Of a stretch of DNA of 64,000 bases, positions 34,295 through 44,773 are shown in pieces. A program made the position numbers and the translations under genes. Below the pieces are notes generated by a model. It made no database searches. It was given only the letters and a program-made list of their open reading frames with translations, and was not told the origin of the DNA. Source of the stretch: Gonocerus acuteangulatus (Eukaryota > Arthropoda > Insecta > Hemiptera > Coreidae); contig OX328125.1 in assembly GCA_946811695.1 (NCBI GenBank), positions 43,655,086-43,719,085 of the forward strand, in the 5' to 3' direction. Position 1 is the first letter of the stretch. Every line of letters begins with the position of its first letter.

Positions 34295-34400
34295 TGTTTG
34301 CTCTCTCAGCGGCTCAATTATGTGATTTTGATAAAACTTGGTACAAAAATACTTTGCCCAATTTAAAAAAATGGTTCAAGTTCATTAACGAGGAAATCCA
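34291..34400 (+). repeat. Dispersed TCTGTCTGT-type repeat, partial diverged copy
   Basis: TGTCTGTTTGCTCTCTCAGC followed by GATTTTGATAAAACTTGGTA parallels the modules at 29411 and 3383, then similarity fades. Confidence 0.4.
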
Positions 34401-34853
34401 CCAAAAGGAACACTGTTTAAGGGGTAAAATTTGAGCAGTAAAAATCGTAGCTCTTACGTTTCCGCGTTAATATGCTTGCAAGTACACTTTTTCTGACGTA
34501 TTAAACGTATTAAAAGGAGTGAAACCATTTCCAAGGTGATATCTGTAACCGCTTTCAATAAGATTGGATATAAGTAGTTATTCTCGGTTTTATTTTTCGG
34601 TTTGGGTAATTTGAATTCAGTTGAAATGTTTTCTACGTGTTTGAAATTGATCCAAGCAAAGATATATAAATTATGGTTACATTTGGAGTTAGGGAGGTAT
34701 TAAAAAGAATAATATTTTTATTAAGACATGAGCAGTTTTAGTATTCTCGTATATTTTTTTAAAATATCTCTAAAAAGGTTGGGAAATCGTGGTAAATTTA
34801 CATTAACCATCCGAAAGCTTAAGAAACGTCTAAAAAAAAGTGTCTAAATTACT
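34401..34853. other. Anonymous AT-rich stretch
   Basis: Nothing recognised. Confidence 0.5.
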
Positions 34854-35139
34854 AAATAAGTGCTTATTAATCAAAGAGCCTCAAAAGGCACGAGTATAGA
34901 TGAATGTTGGTATCCAGGCAGGCTGGGATCTGTGTGGCGTCACTAAGAGATTCCCAGGTCTAAATCTGTAGCTCTATATGAAGACTCCCGCATCTTAAAT
35001 AAGTGCTTATTAATCAAAGAGCCTCAAAAGGCACGAGTATAGATGAATGTTGGTATCCAGGCAGGCTGCGATCTGTGTGGCGTCACTAAGAGATTCCCAG
35101 GTCTAAATCTGTAGCTCTATATGAAGACTCCCGGATCTT
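34854..35139 (+). repeat. 143-bp tandem duplication
   Basis: Two head-to-tail copies starting AAATAAGTGCTTATTAATC at 34854 and 34997. On reading they differ at only about two positions (CTGGGATC versus CTGCGATC, CGCATC versus CGGATC), so the duplication is recent. The unit contains GGTATCCAGGCAGGCTG and GTGTGGCGTCAC and is less AT-rich than its flanks. Confidence 0.9.
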
Positions 35140-35760
35140 AAATATAGATTCTTTTTCGCGCGAAAGAATTCCACTCAAACAAACTTTAACGTTAAAGGAA
35201 AAAAATACTTTCTCAATTAAAGCCTGTAACAAGTTTTGTTGGAAATAACACTAAATATGAATATATGTTTGCAACGGATTATTATTGGAACCAACAGTTT
35301 TTAATTTCTGACATTTATTAAATTTAGTCTAAAAGCGGAAAGTTGCAGTGTCTATTGACAGAAAATATAATCCCTTCCACATCCCGCTTCTCGACTTACG
35401 ATACTTCTTCAAGAACGAGGTACAAAATATAAAAAATAAATAAAAACGTAATGTCCATTTTTATGGTTAGTTAAAATTACACTGCTAAAAGTTTGTAAAA
35501 TGAGTAGGGAAATTGAACAAATTTGAAATTTTTAAGCTCAATTTCCTTTAGATGAGGTCGTCGATTAGTAACCTTCTTTGCATGAAATGTATTATGCTTT
35601 CGAATGACTTCCACTTATGACGATCTTGCAAACGTTTGAGAGATATTTTACAAAGCATATAGGGAAATAAATCAAAACTATTTGTTGCTAAAATGTTCTG
35701 TTGTAATACTTCCTCAACTATATACGTAATGTAAATAAATGTAACAACTCAACTGAACAG
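35140..35760. other. Anonymous AT-rich stretch
   Basis: Nothing recognised. Confidence 0.5.
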
Positions 35761-35934
35761 AGTTACAACCACCTCCTGTATTACTGTACATTACTAGAGG
35801 GACCCAGGACGAAACTCATTAAGAACATTACCTTACAGGACGGAACTTGGCCCACTGACAACCTGGATCAAACAAAATTCATCCAACTACACATATGTAC
35901 TGTGCAATATTTTTTTAATAGTATTATACAAAAT
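35761..35934 (+). pseudogene. LINE ORF2 C-terminal tail fragment
   Basis: The frame from 35761 reads SYNHLLYYCTLLEGPRTKL, then IKNITLQDGTWPTDNLDQTK and FIQ. The first part matches the terminal knuckle half (..HLLxxCPLLE..R..L) of Jockey/R1-type ORF2 and the rest a typical short C-terminal tail. It is truncated on both sides. The exact clade is unclear. Confidence 0.55.
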
Positions 35935-37055
35935 ATATATTAATTGTTAAATTAAAACGAATCATATTTTTTATTGGAAAATGAATTTATTTTTCACAAA
36001 TTCAAATTCTGTGTTGAATAATTTGGAACTATTGTTTGGAAACGTTTTGATAAAATATATTTGTTTACCTTGAATTCATCATTGAAGTTCGGAGGTTTTT
36101 GGTCAGTTTACGCGTTTGCCTCAAACACAGATTCCGAGTTGAAAATTTTGTCGGCGTGATTTAAATGAAAATATCTTTCATTTCCGTATCCACCAGAAGT
36201 GGAGTATGTAGCTTCAATGTGCGACGGGAATTTATTTTGTTATTTACAAAAAAGAGAGATTTTGATTAAAAAAAAAAAATCAATATATAAGGTGTTTTAC
36301 TTGTACGGTGATACAATCTTACAATTTTTAATTTCTGTGTTTTTTTTCTTCTTTTACCAAAATTTCTGGCAGTCGGAGCACCTATAATTAATAAATAAAA
36401 AAAAATATTTACCAAATTTTATGCGTCCACAAGACAAAATCATGTGTAGGTAATCGGCATATTATGTTTGATGTCTCATCGGGCTACCCTGATTTAATTA
36501 CGATCAGACCATAACCTAGCATAAAAAAAATATGGCTGTCATTCTACAAAGTTCTACTGACGAAAAGTTATTATGTTGAATAAGACGAAATTTTTAAAAT
36601 TTAGAGGAAATGTAATGAAAATTAATTTACATAGGCGTCATAACGAACAGAAGGTAAGAATAATTTACTTTTAGGTGAAAAAATAAATATTTCGGGGAAA
36701 ATGTTTTTTGTATTTTATACGCGCTATTTAGGCTTATCTTGAGTTCAATGTAAAGAGTTTGTAATTATGTACATAAAATTTAAGGTTAAGGAAATACAGA
36801 AGGAGAGAGAGAGGAGCTAACTGTTCTAAGTATGTCTCAAGGTGAAACAAAAACATAGTCTGAGAATAAAAAAAAAAAAACACAAAAATTCAAGGTATCT
36901 CATTTAGAGAATTCTTGAACAACATTTTGTAAACAAAATTTTCTCAACTACAAGAAATAACTAAATGAAAGAAAAAAAGTCAAGCTTTAAATAAATTTAA
37001 TGTAGAATTAATCCTGAATGGTCTGCTATTAGAAAATATTGTATGCATACACTGT
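35935..37055. other. Anonymous AT-rich stretch
   Basis: Short A and T runs only. No gene is recognised. Confidence 0.5.
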
Positions 37056-37107
37056 AGTGGGGATGGGAGATCTTAATCGATCATTTAAAAGATCGATCTT
37101 TTTAACA

Positions 37108-37345
37108 CGATATATCGATCTCAAAGGAACGATATTTTCGAAGAATCGGTCTCCAAGGAACGATATTTTCAAATAATCGATATCCAAGGAACGATATTTT
37201 TAAAGAATCAATCTTCTAGGAACGATATTTTCAAAGAATCGATCTCCAAGGAACGATATTTTCAAAGAATCGATCTCCAGGGAACGATATTTTCAAATAA
37301 TCGATCTCCAAGGAACGATATTTTCAGAGAATCGATCTTTTAAGG
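37108..37345 (+). repeat. 31-bp minisatellite, about 7 units
   Basis: AGGAACGATATTTT recurs at 37125, 37156, 37187, 37218, 37249, 37280 (one substitution) and 37311, an exact 31-bp spacing. Each unit adds GAATCGATCTCC. It is derived from the GATCGAT-rich end of the surrounding element. Confidence 0.95.
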
Positions 37346-37460
37346 AATCGATTTATTTAGAATACCGTAAATTAAAGTGTTTTAATTTCAAGTATTCAAA
37401 TACTTAATCTCACCTCTCGTTACTCAATCTCATTTCTGTTATTTAACGGAGAAAAAAATT

Positions 37461-40400
37461 TACAGAACAGTGCCCTATCTCCATTAACAGACTTTTAATA
37501 CAACAATATAACATTATAAGACGGCTCAGTACCTTCAGTTTCTCTAACTAGAGGGAAGAAGGTAATTTACAGAACAGTGCCCTATCTCCATTAACAGACT
37601 TTTAATACAACAATATAACATTATAAGACGGCTCAGTACCTTCAGTTTCTCTAACTAGAGGGAAGAAGGTAATTTACAGAACAGTGCCCTATCTCCATTA
37701 ACAGACTTTTAATACAACAATATAACATTATAAGACGGCTCAGTACCTTCAGTTTCTCTAACTAGAGGGAAGAAGGTAATTTACAGAACAGTGCCCTATC
37801 TCCATTAACAGACTTTTAATACAACAATATAACATTATAAGACGGCTCAGTACCTTCAGTTTCTCTAACTAGAGGGAAGAAGGTAATTTACAGAACAGTG
37901 CCCTATCTCCATTAACAGACTTTTAATACAACAATATAACATTATAAGACGGCTCAGTACCTTCAGTTTCTCTAACTAGAGGGAAGAAGGTAATTTACAG
38001 AACAGTGCCCTATCTCCATTAACAGACTTTTAATACAACAATATAACATTATAAGACGGCTCAGTACCTTCAGTTTCTCTAACTAGAGGGAAGAAGGTAA
38101 TTTACAGAACAGTGCCCTATCTCCATTAACAGACTTTTAATACAACAATATAACATTATAAGACGGCTCAGTACCTTCAGTTTCTCTAACTAGAGGGAAG
38201 AAGGTAATTTACAGAACAGTGCCCTATCTCCATTAACAGACTTTTAATACAACAATATAACATTATAAGACGGCTCAGTACCTTCAGTTTCTCTAACTAG
38301 AGGGAAGAAGGTAATTTACAGAACAGTGCCCTATCTCCATTAACAGACTTTTAATACAACAATATAACATTATAAGACGGCTCAGTACCTTCAGTTTCTC
38401 TAACTAGAGGGAAGAAGGTAATTTACAGAACAGTGCCCTATCTCCATTAACAGACTTTTAATACAACAATATAACATTATAAGACGGCTCAGTACCTTCA
38501 GTTTCTCTAACTAGAGGGAAGAAGGTAATTTACAGAACAGTGCCCTATCTCCATTAACAGACTTTTAATACAACAATATAACATTATAAGACGGCTCAGT
38601 ACCTTCAGTTTCTCTAACTAGAGGGAAGAAGGTAATTTACAGAACAGTGCCCTATCTCCATTAACAGACTTTTAATACAACAATATAACATTATAAGACG
38701 GCTCAGTACCTTCAGTTTCTCTAACTAGAGGGAAGAAGGTAATTTACAGAACAGTGCCCTATCTCCATTAACAGACTTTTAATACAACAATATAACATTA
38801 TAAGACGGCTCAGTACCTTCAGTTTCTCTAACTAGAGGGAAGAAGGTAATTTACAGAACAGTGCCCTATCTCCATTAACAGACTTTTAATACAACAATAT
38901 AACATTATAAGACGGCTCAGTACCTTCAGTTTCTCTAACTAGAGGGAAGAAGGTAATTTACAGAACAGTGCCCTATCTCCATTAACAGACTTTTAATACA
39001 ACAATATAACATTATAAGACGGCTCAGTACCTTCAGTTTCTCTAACTAGAGGGAAGAAGGTAATTTACAGAACAGTGCCCTATCTCCATTAACAGACTTT
39101 TAATACAACAATATAACATTATAAGACGGCTCAGTACCTTCAGTTTCTCTAACTAGAGGGAAGAAGGTAATTTACAGAACAGTGCCCTATCTCCATTAAC
39201 AGACTTTTAATACAACAATATAACATTATAAGACGGCTCAGTACCTTCAGTTTCTCTAACTAGAGGGAAGAAGGTAATTTACAGAACAGTGCCCTATCTC
39301 CATTAACAGACTTTTAATACAACAATATAACATTATAAGACGGCTCAGTACCTTCAGTTTCTCTAACTAGAGGGAAGAAGGTAATTTACAGAACAGTGCC
39401 CTATCTCCATTAACAGACTTTTAATACAACAATATAACATTATAAGACGGCTCAGTACCTTCAGTTTCTCTAACTAGAGGGAAGAAGGTAATTTACAGAA
39501 CAGTGCCCTATCTCCATTAACAGACTTTTAATACAACAATATAACATTATAAGACGGCTCAGTACCTTCAGTTTCTCTAACTAGAGGGAAGAAGGTAATT
39601 TACAGAACAGTGCCCTATCTCCATTAACAGACTTTTAATACAACAATATAACATTATAAGACGGCTCAGTACCTTCAGTTTCTCTAACTAGAGGGAAGAA
39701 GGTAATTTACAGAACAGTGCCCTATCTCCATTAACAGACTTTTAATACAACAATATAACATTATAAGACGGCTCAGTACCTTCAGTTTCTCTAACTAGAG
39801 GGAAGAAGGTAATTTACAGAACAGTGCCCTATCTCCATTAACAGACTTTTAATACAACAATATAACATTATAAGACGGCTCAGTACCTTCAGTTTCTCTA
39901 ACTAGAGGGAAGAAGGTAATTTACAGAACAGTGCCCTATCTCCATTAACAGACTTTTAATACAACAATATAACATTATAAGACGGCTCAGTACCTTCAGT
40001 TTCTCTAACTAGAGGGAAGAAGGTAATTTACAGAACAGTGCCCTATCTCCATTAACAGACTTTTAATACAACAATATAACATTATAAGACGGCTCAGTAC
40101 CTTCAGTTTCTCTAACTAGAGGGAAGAAGGTAATTTACAGAACAGTGCCCTATCTCCATTAACAGACTTTTAATACAACAATATAACATTATAAGACGGC
40201 TCAGTACCTTCAGTTTCTCTAACTAGAGGGAAGAAGGTAATTTACAGAACAGTGCCCTATCTCCATTAACAGACTTTTAATACAACAATATAACATTATA
40301 AGACGGCTCAGTACCTTCAGTTTCTCTAACTAGAGGGAAGAAGGTAATTTACAGAACAGTGCCCTATCTCCATTAACAGACTTTTAATACAACAATATAA

Positions 40401-40991
40401 CATTATAAGACGGCTCAGTACCTTCAGTTTCTCTAACTAGAGGGAAGAAGGTAATTTACAGAACAGTGCCCTATCTCCATTAACAGACTTTTAATACAAC
40501 AATATAACATTATAAGACGGCTCAGTACCTTCAGTTTCTCTAACTAGAGGGAAGAAGGTAATTTACAGAACAGTGCCCTATCTCCATTAACAGACTTTTA
40601 ATACAACAATATAACATTATAAGACGGCTCAGTACCTTCAGTTTCTCTAACTAGAGGGAAGAAGGTAATTTACAGAACAGTGCCCTATCTCCATTAACAG
40701 ACTTTTAATACAACAATATAACATTATAAGACGGCTCAGTACCTTCAGTTTCTCTAACTAGAGGGAAGAAGGTAATTTACAGAACAGTGCCCTATCTCCA
40801 TTAACAGACTTTTAATACAACAATATAACATTATAAGACGGCTCAGTACCTTCAGTTTCTCTAACTAGAGGGAAGAAGGTAATTTACAGAACAGTGCCCT
40901 ATCTCCATTAACAGACTTTTAATACAACAATATAACATTATAAGACGGCTCAGTACCTTCAGTTTCTCTAACTAGAAGGAAGAAGGTAATT
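37461..40991 (+). repeat. 107-bp satellite array, 33 copies
   Basis: The unit starts TACAGAACAGTGCCCTATC and ends GGGAAGAAGGTAATT. Starts at 37461, 37568, 37675 and onward to 40885 give 3424/107 = 32 intervals, so 33 units. On reading all units look identical except the last, which has AGAAGGA in place of AGAGGGA. No continuous frame runs through the array and there are no variable spacers. Homogeneity implies very recent expansion or conversion, or assembly smoothing. Confidence 0.97.
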
Positions 40992-41079
40992 TAATAAAAA
41001 TGTCGTTTCAAACTGTGTTCTTAATTTGTATAACTATTTTTCTCTATTATTAATATTTTATTCTATTTTTTTCATTTGA

Positions 41080-41082
<3 letters not shown>

Positions 41083-41140
<58 letters not shown>
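41083..41140. repeat. (TA)n microsatellite
   Basis: About 58 bp of TA within the 3' part of the GATC-rich element. A second tract of about 60 bp lies at 41250-41311. Confidence 0.95.
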
Positions 41141-41142
<2 letters not shown>

Positions 41143-41249
41143 CCCATATATTGATGTAACAGTAGTAGTTCATTCCTTGAATGAATCGATCTGAACTTGC
41201 CGATCTTTTCTGTAAAGATTTTTACAGTTAAAAAAGACTTTTCTGTTAA

Positions 41250-41311
<62 letters not shown>
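41250..41311. repeat. (TA)n microsatellite
   Basis: TA repeat with one AAA interruption near its left end. Confidence 0.95.
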
Positions 41312-41315
<4 letters not shown>

Positions 41316-41319
41316 TTTT

Positions 41320-42358
41320 TTTACCCCTCAAATAAGTTTATAATTTTTTTTTTCAGAAAATATATTCAAAAATAAAGATTTCTGCCTAAATAAAATGGGT
41401 TGCTAAACTCACAGCCAGCTATTCATTCTTTCGGCTATGTATTTAATTAATTTTGGGAATGTTTGTCTAGAATATAGAGAGAAAGAAAACAAATTTAGAA
41501 ACTCAATGTTTAAAAATGGATTTCTAAGTACCGTAAAATAGGTAAATTTCTTCACATTAGTACAGTGTGAAGAAATTGGTATATTAATCTTCAAGGTAGG
41601 ATTATTTAAGCTAAACCTGAACGAAGAATCGCATTATTCAACTATATAATATGTTAAATGATATATTTTATTATTTCATTAATTCTGTCAGTTGAAAGAT
41701 TTATTATCATTTGTTTATTAATTTTATGGGGGGATTTTAAAATAAAATTTAGAAGGCTTAAAGAATGCCTGTAAGATCCTTGTAGTTTTACTACAAAAAT
41801 ATATAGGAATATAAAAAACTGAATAGCTGAAAAAAATATATATTAAGCAATTTGGCAGCGAAAAGCTCGTGCGCGTGGGCGGAGACAAGTGTGATGTTGA
41901 ATAACTGGCCCAAACAGACAGCACGTTTAGTCGCGGTTTGTTTTTAAATTCGTTACATTCAATTGTAAATTATTAACACCCGATGCAGCTTTGGAATAAA
42001 TAACCAAAGAAACGAGGAAACCTAAATTGTTCCTTTAGTAATAGAACTAGAAACAGTTAAATATCTAACAGGAAGGTTGTTAACTAATACAAACGACAAC
42101 CCCTTCGCAAGAGCTTCGTAAACTTTGCAGATTCTTTAGCAAGAGAGGAATTAAAATAAACATCAAGTTGCGCTATTTTATATGTTTTATAAACAGCTGA
42201 GTAAACTAATATTTATTTATTTTTATTTTTGTTAATAGTTTATCGCAACTCAGGCGATTGAATTGTGCCAAGAAAAAAATTAATGGAATGAATTCTAATT
42301 CAGTCAGTCATCAATGTTAGCAACAAACAAGAAACAAATAAATAGTAATAGTTGTACG
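41320..42358. other. Anonymous stretch with a small GC-richer island
   Basis: At 41860-41940 GCTCGTGCGCGTGGGCGGAG stands out from the AT-rich background and contains GCGTGGGCG, the Egr/stripe zinc-finger consensus. No gene is visible next to it. Confidence 0.3.
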
Positions 42359-42361
42359 TAA

Positions 42362-43642
42362 GGCTGCGTTTACATCTGATAGTTATTACAGGATATTTAT
42401 GTCAGACAGAAATTGTAACTAATGTAAACTACAAACCATTTATGACTGAAATACATCTTTCTATCACGAGCTATATGGGTGCGTTTACATCTGATAGTTA
42501 TTACAGGATATTTATGTCAGACAGAAATTGTAACTAATGTAAACTACAAACCATTTATGACTGAAATACATCTTTCTATCACGAGCTATATGGGTGCGTT
42601 TACATCTGATAGTTATTACAGGATATTTATGTCAGACAGAAATTGTAACTAATGTAAACTACAAACCATTTATGACTGAAATACATCTTTCTATCACGAG
42701 CTATATGGGTGCGTTTACATCTGATAGTTATTACAGGATATTTATGTCAGACAGAAATTGTAACTAATGTAAACTACAAACCATTTATGACTGAAATACA
42801 TCTTTCTATCACGAGCTATATGGGTGCGTTTACATCTGATAGTTATTACAGGATATTTATGTCAGACAGAAATTGTAACTAATGTAAACTGCAAACCATT
42901 TATGTCTGAAATACATCTTTCTATCACGAGCTATATGGGTGCGTTTACATCTGATAGTTATTACAGGATATTTATGTCAGACAGAAATTGTAACTAATGT
43001 AAACTGCAACCCATTTATGTCTGAGACACATCTGTCTATCACGAGCTATATGGGTGCGTTTACATCTGATAGTTATTACAGGATATTTATGTAAGACAGA
43101 AATTGTAACTAATGTAAACTGCAAACCATTTCTGTCTGAGACACATCTTTCTATCACGAGCTATATGGGTGCGTTTACATCTGATAGTTATTACAGGATA
43201 TTTATGTCAGACAGAAATTGTAACTAATGTAAACTGCAAACCATTTATGTCTGAAATACATCTTTCTATCACGAGCTATATGGGTGCGTTTACATCTGAT
43301 AGTTATTATAGGATATTTATGTCAGACAGAAATTTTAACTAATGTAAACTGCAAACCATTTCTGTCTGAGACACATCTTTCTATCACGAGCTATATGGGT
43401 GCGTTTACATCTGATAGTTATTACAGGATATTTATGTCAGACAGAAATTGTAACTAATGTAAACTGCAAACCATTTCTGTCTGAGACACATCTTTCTATC
43501 ACGAGCTATATGGGTGCGTTTACATCTGACACTTCTGAGATACATAATATCTCAGGTGTTGTACATAATTATAATTATGATAATTATCTATCCGACACCT
43601 GAGATATATTTCCTGCGAGAAATGTCAGATGTAAACGCACCC
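42362..43642. mobile_element. Harbinger/PIF-like MITE with internal 115-bp array
   Basis: The left TIR GGCTGCGTTTACATCTGA and the right terminus TCAGATGTAAACGCACCC are inverted with one mismatch. TAA flanks both ends (42359-42361 and 43643-43645). GG-starting TIRs with a TWA duplication are the PIF/Harbinger pattern. The interior is mostly a tandem array (42366-43515), then a unique 100-bp block with a perfect 13-bp stem (43547-43559 with 43595-43607). No transposase frame is present. Confidence 0.85.
42366..43515 (+). repeat. 115-bp tandem array, 10 units
   Basis: GCGTTTACATCTGATAG recurs at 42366, 42481, 42596 and so on to 43516, an exact 115-bp spacing. The unit therefore begins with the TIR sequence of the host MITE. 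The left units share ACTACAAACC and TATGACTGAAATAC. The right units carry ACTGCAAACC and TCTGTCTGAGACAC with more substitutions, so the array is homogenised at one side and diverged at the other. Short frames across it are by-products. Confidence 0.97.
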
Positions 43643-43645
43643 TAA

Positions 43646-43849
43646 GGTAATAAGCAACGACTGTAAGAATTATTTACTGTTGATTTCAGTGGATCACTTA
43701 GTAATATATTCTTCAACTAAAAAATAAACAAAAAAAATATATGGATAAAAACTTCACACAATGTCTTCCACAGTGACAATTACATTAGCCATGCTGATTT
43801 GGTGAAATAAGTGGTTCAGAGGATACTGTACCTTGTATTAATCGTCAAT
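43646..43849. other. Anonymous spacer
   Basis: Nothing recognised. Confidence 0.4.
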
Positions 43850-44125
43850 GAAGCTGAATAGGTACACCAATCAATAACAATAACAAAATTGTGCGATACA
43901 TGTTGACTTGTTTTAAATAGTACACTATAGAGTGTAGGCCGTGTGGAATGTTCAGTTTGTCACTTATTTTACATTCAGTGAGCATATGCTTAATTGTCAA
44001 AGTTGCGTTACATAGGTAATTATTTATGAGAAATGAGTGTCCAAAGCAAAGTCTTGTTAGTACTATTTATCAATGTATATTTTTCGTCAGTCCAAGCTTT
44101 TATTGTATTCTTAATTTGTAGCGGC
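43850..44125 (-). pseudogene. LINE (I/Jockey-like) C-terminal zinc-knuckle relic
   Basis: The minus-strand frame reads LTRLCFGHSFLINNYLCNAT and then LTIKHMLTECKISDKLNIPH. This matches the copy at 31448-31913 (LTRLRTGHTLLTH.., CNTNLTVKHILTEC..RLNLP). A short deletion removed the first cysteine pair region. Further upstream an overlapping frame gives IKAWTDEKYT, typical of the linker before this motif. It is a dead fragment flanked on its 5' side by SINE tails. Confidence 0.75.
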
Positions 44126-44151
44126 GCTAATGGCCAAGTTGTAGATGCGCC

Positions 44152-44221
<70 letters not shown>

Positions 44222-44290
44222 AGTTTGTAGGCGCTAATAGCCAAGTTGTAGATGCGCCGTAAAGAAAAAAAAAAAAAAAAAAAAAAATGT
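44115..44290 (+). repeat. Two tandem SINE 3' ends with long A tails
   Basis: GGCGCTAATGGCCAAGTTGT then AGATGCGCCGT and A of about 64; then GGCGCTAATAGCCAAGTTGT, AGATGCGCCGTAAAG and A of about 22. These are two copies of the shared SINE 3' domain in direct orientation about 100 bp apart, the first with an unusually long uninterrupted A tract. Confidence 0.8.
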
Positions 44291-44429
44291 TGTAACCAGT
44301 AATGCAGTCACTCATTTAATATTTGTGATGTAAGAAAGAAGTACTTTATTGTTCTATCTGGGCGTTCGATATTCCTGCCGAAACGCATCACTCTCTACAG
44401 CAGAAAAGAGAAAGAAAAATATTTCCCTT

Positions 44430-44510
44430 TATTAGTAAGGAGAGAGAGAAAGAGAGAGAGATAGAAAGGGGAAAATCCAGCGTATCGGGAAAACGTTCCC
44501 AGCTCGGAGT
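44430..44510 (+). promoter_or_regulatory. GAGA-rich promoter-like segment
   Basis: A GA-rich run (44440-44468; GAGAGAGAGAAAGAGAGAGA) sits immediately upstream of a GC-rich block with TCAG initiator-like sites near 44510 and 44543. GAGA factor binding next to an initiator is common in arthropod promoters of developmental genes. No TATA box is evident. Confidence 0.4.
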
Positions 44511-44773
44511 CAGAGCGCATTTACCGCCGGGCGTGTGCGCAGTCAGCTGGTGGGGATACACCCCCTCCCCTAGCCAGTGACGGCAGTGGCAAAGCCGGGC
44601 TAGGGCTGGCATGGTCTCACGACCAGTAGTCCAACCGCTCCCGACCTCTCACGACATCTCACCGTGCCACCGTCACCGTCCTATACGTCATCATTATCAT
44701 CAAACAACACCGTCAACCAGCAACAAGTCGACAACAACTGCAGCCAAATAGAGAGCGTCACCAACTAGCAAGA
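44510..44773 (+). other. Candidate 5' UTR exon with splice donor
   Basis: The segment is markedly GC-richer than anything around it. It has CAACAACAAC-type sequence usual in insect leaders and ends CAAGA|GTAAGT at 44773/44774, a near-consensus donor. A 46-codon frame (ATG at 44611, TAG at 44749) could be an upstream ORF; its translation (MVSRPVVQPLPTSHDISPC..) matches no family. If real, the gene runs on the plus strand with a long first intron and its coding exons lie outside the window. Alternatively this is a GC-rich repeat. Confidence 0.4.

Larger units (their letters stand above)
37056..41230 (+). mobile_element. GATC-rich dispersed element carrying two internal tandem arrays
   Basis: Order: a terminus-like block (TAGTGGGGATGGGAGATC), GATCGAT-rich sequence, a 31-bp minisatellite, a unique block (ATACCGTAAATTAAAGTGTT, CAAATACTTAATCTCACC), 33 copies of a 107-bp unit, a second unique block (ACTGTGTTCTTAATTTGTAT, TTTTTCTCTATTATTA), a (TA)n tract and ATGAATCGATCTGAAC. 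The same unique blocks occur in the same order on the minus strand of 53637-54360, where the arrays are not expanded. Coding capacity is not seen. True termini, superfamily and target duplication are unresolved. Confidence 0.65.

Noticed and set aside
37461..40991. CRISPR-like array
   Set aside because: The period is constant because the whole 107-bp unit repeats. There are no unique spacers and the context is eukaryotic.
41058..41315. Open frame with two IYIYIY blocks
   Set aside because: Two (TA)n tracts with a short unique segment between; not a gene.
42352..43602. Several 60-67 codon frames in the 115-bp array
   Set aside because: By-products of the tandem repeat; the frame is not maintained through all units.
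44020..44244. 74-codon frame with a long F run
   Set aside because: Mostly the antisense of the A tract; the real content is the LINE tail in another frame.
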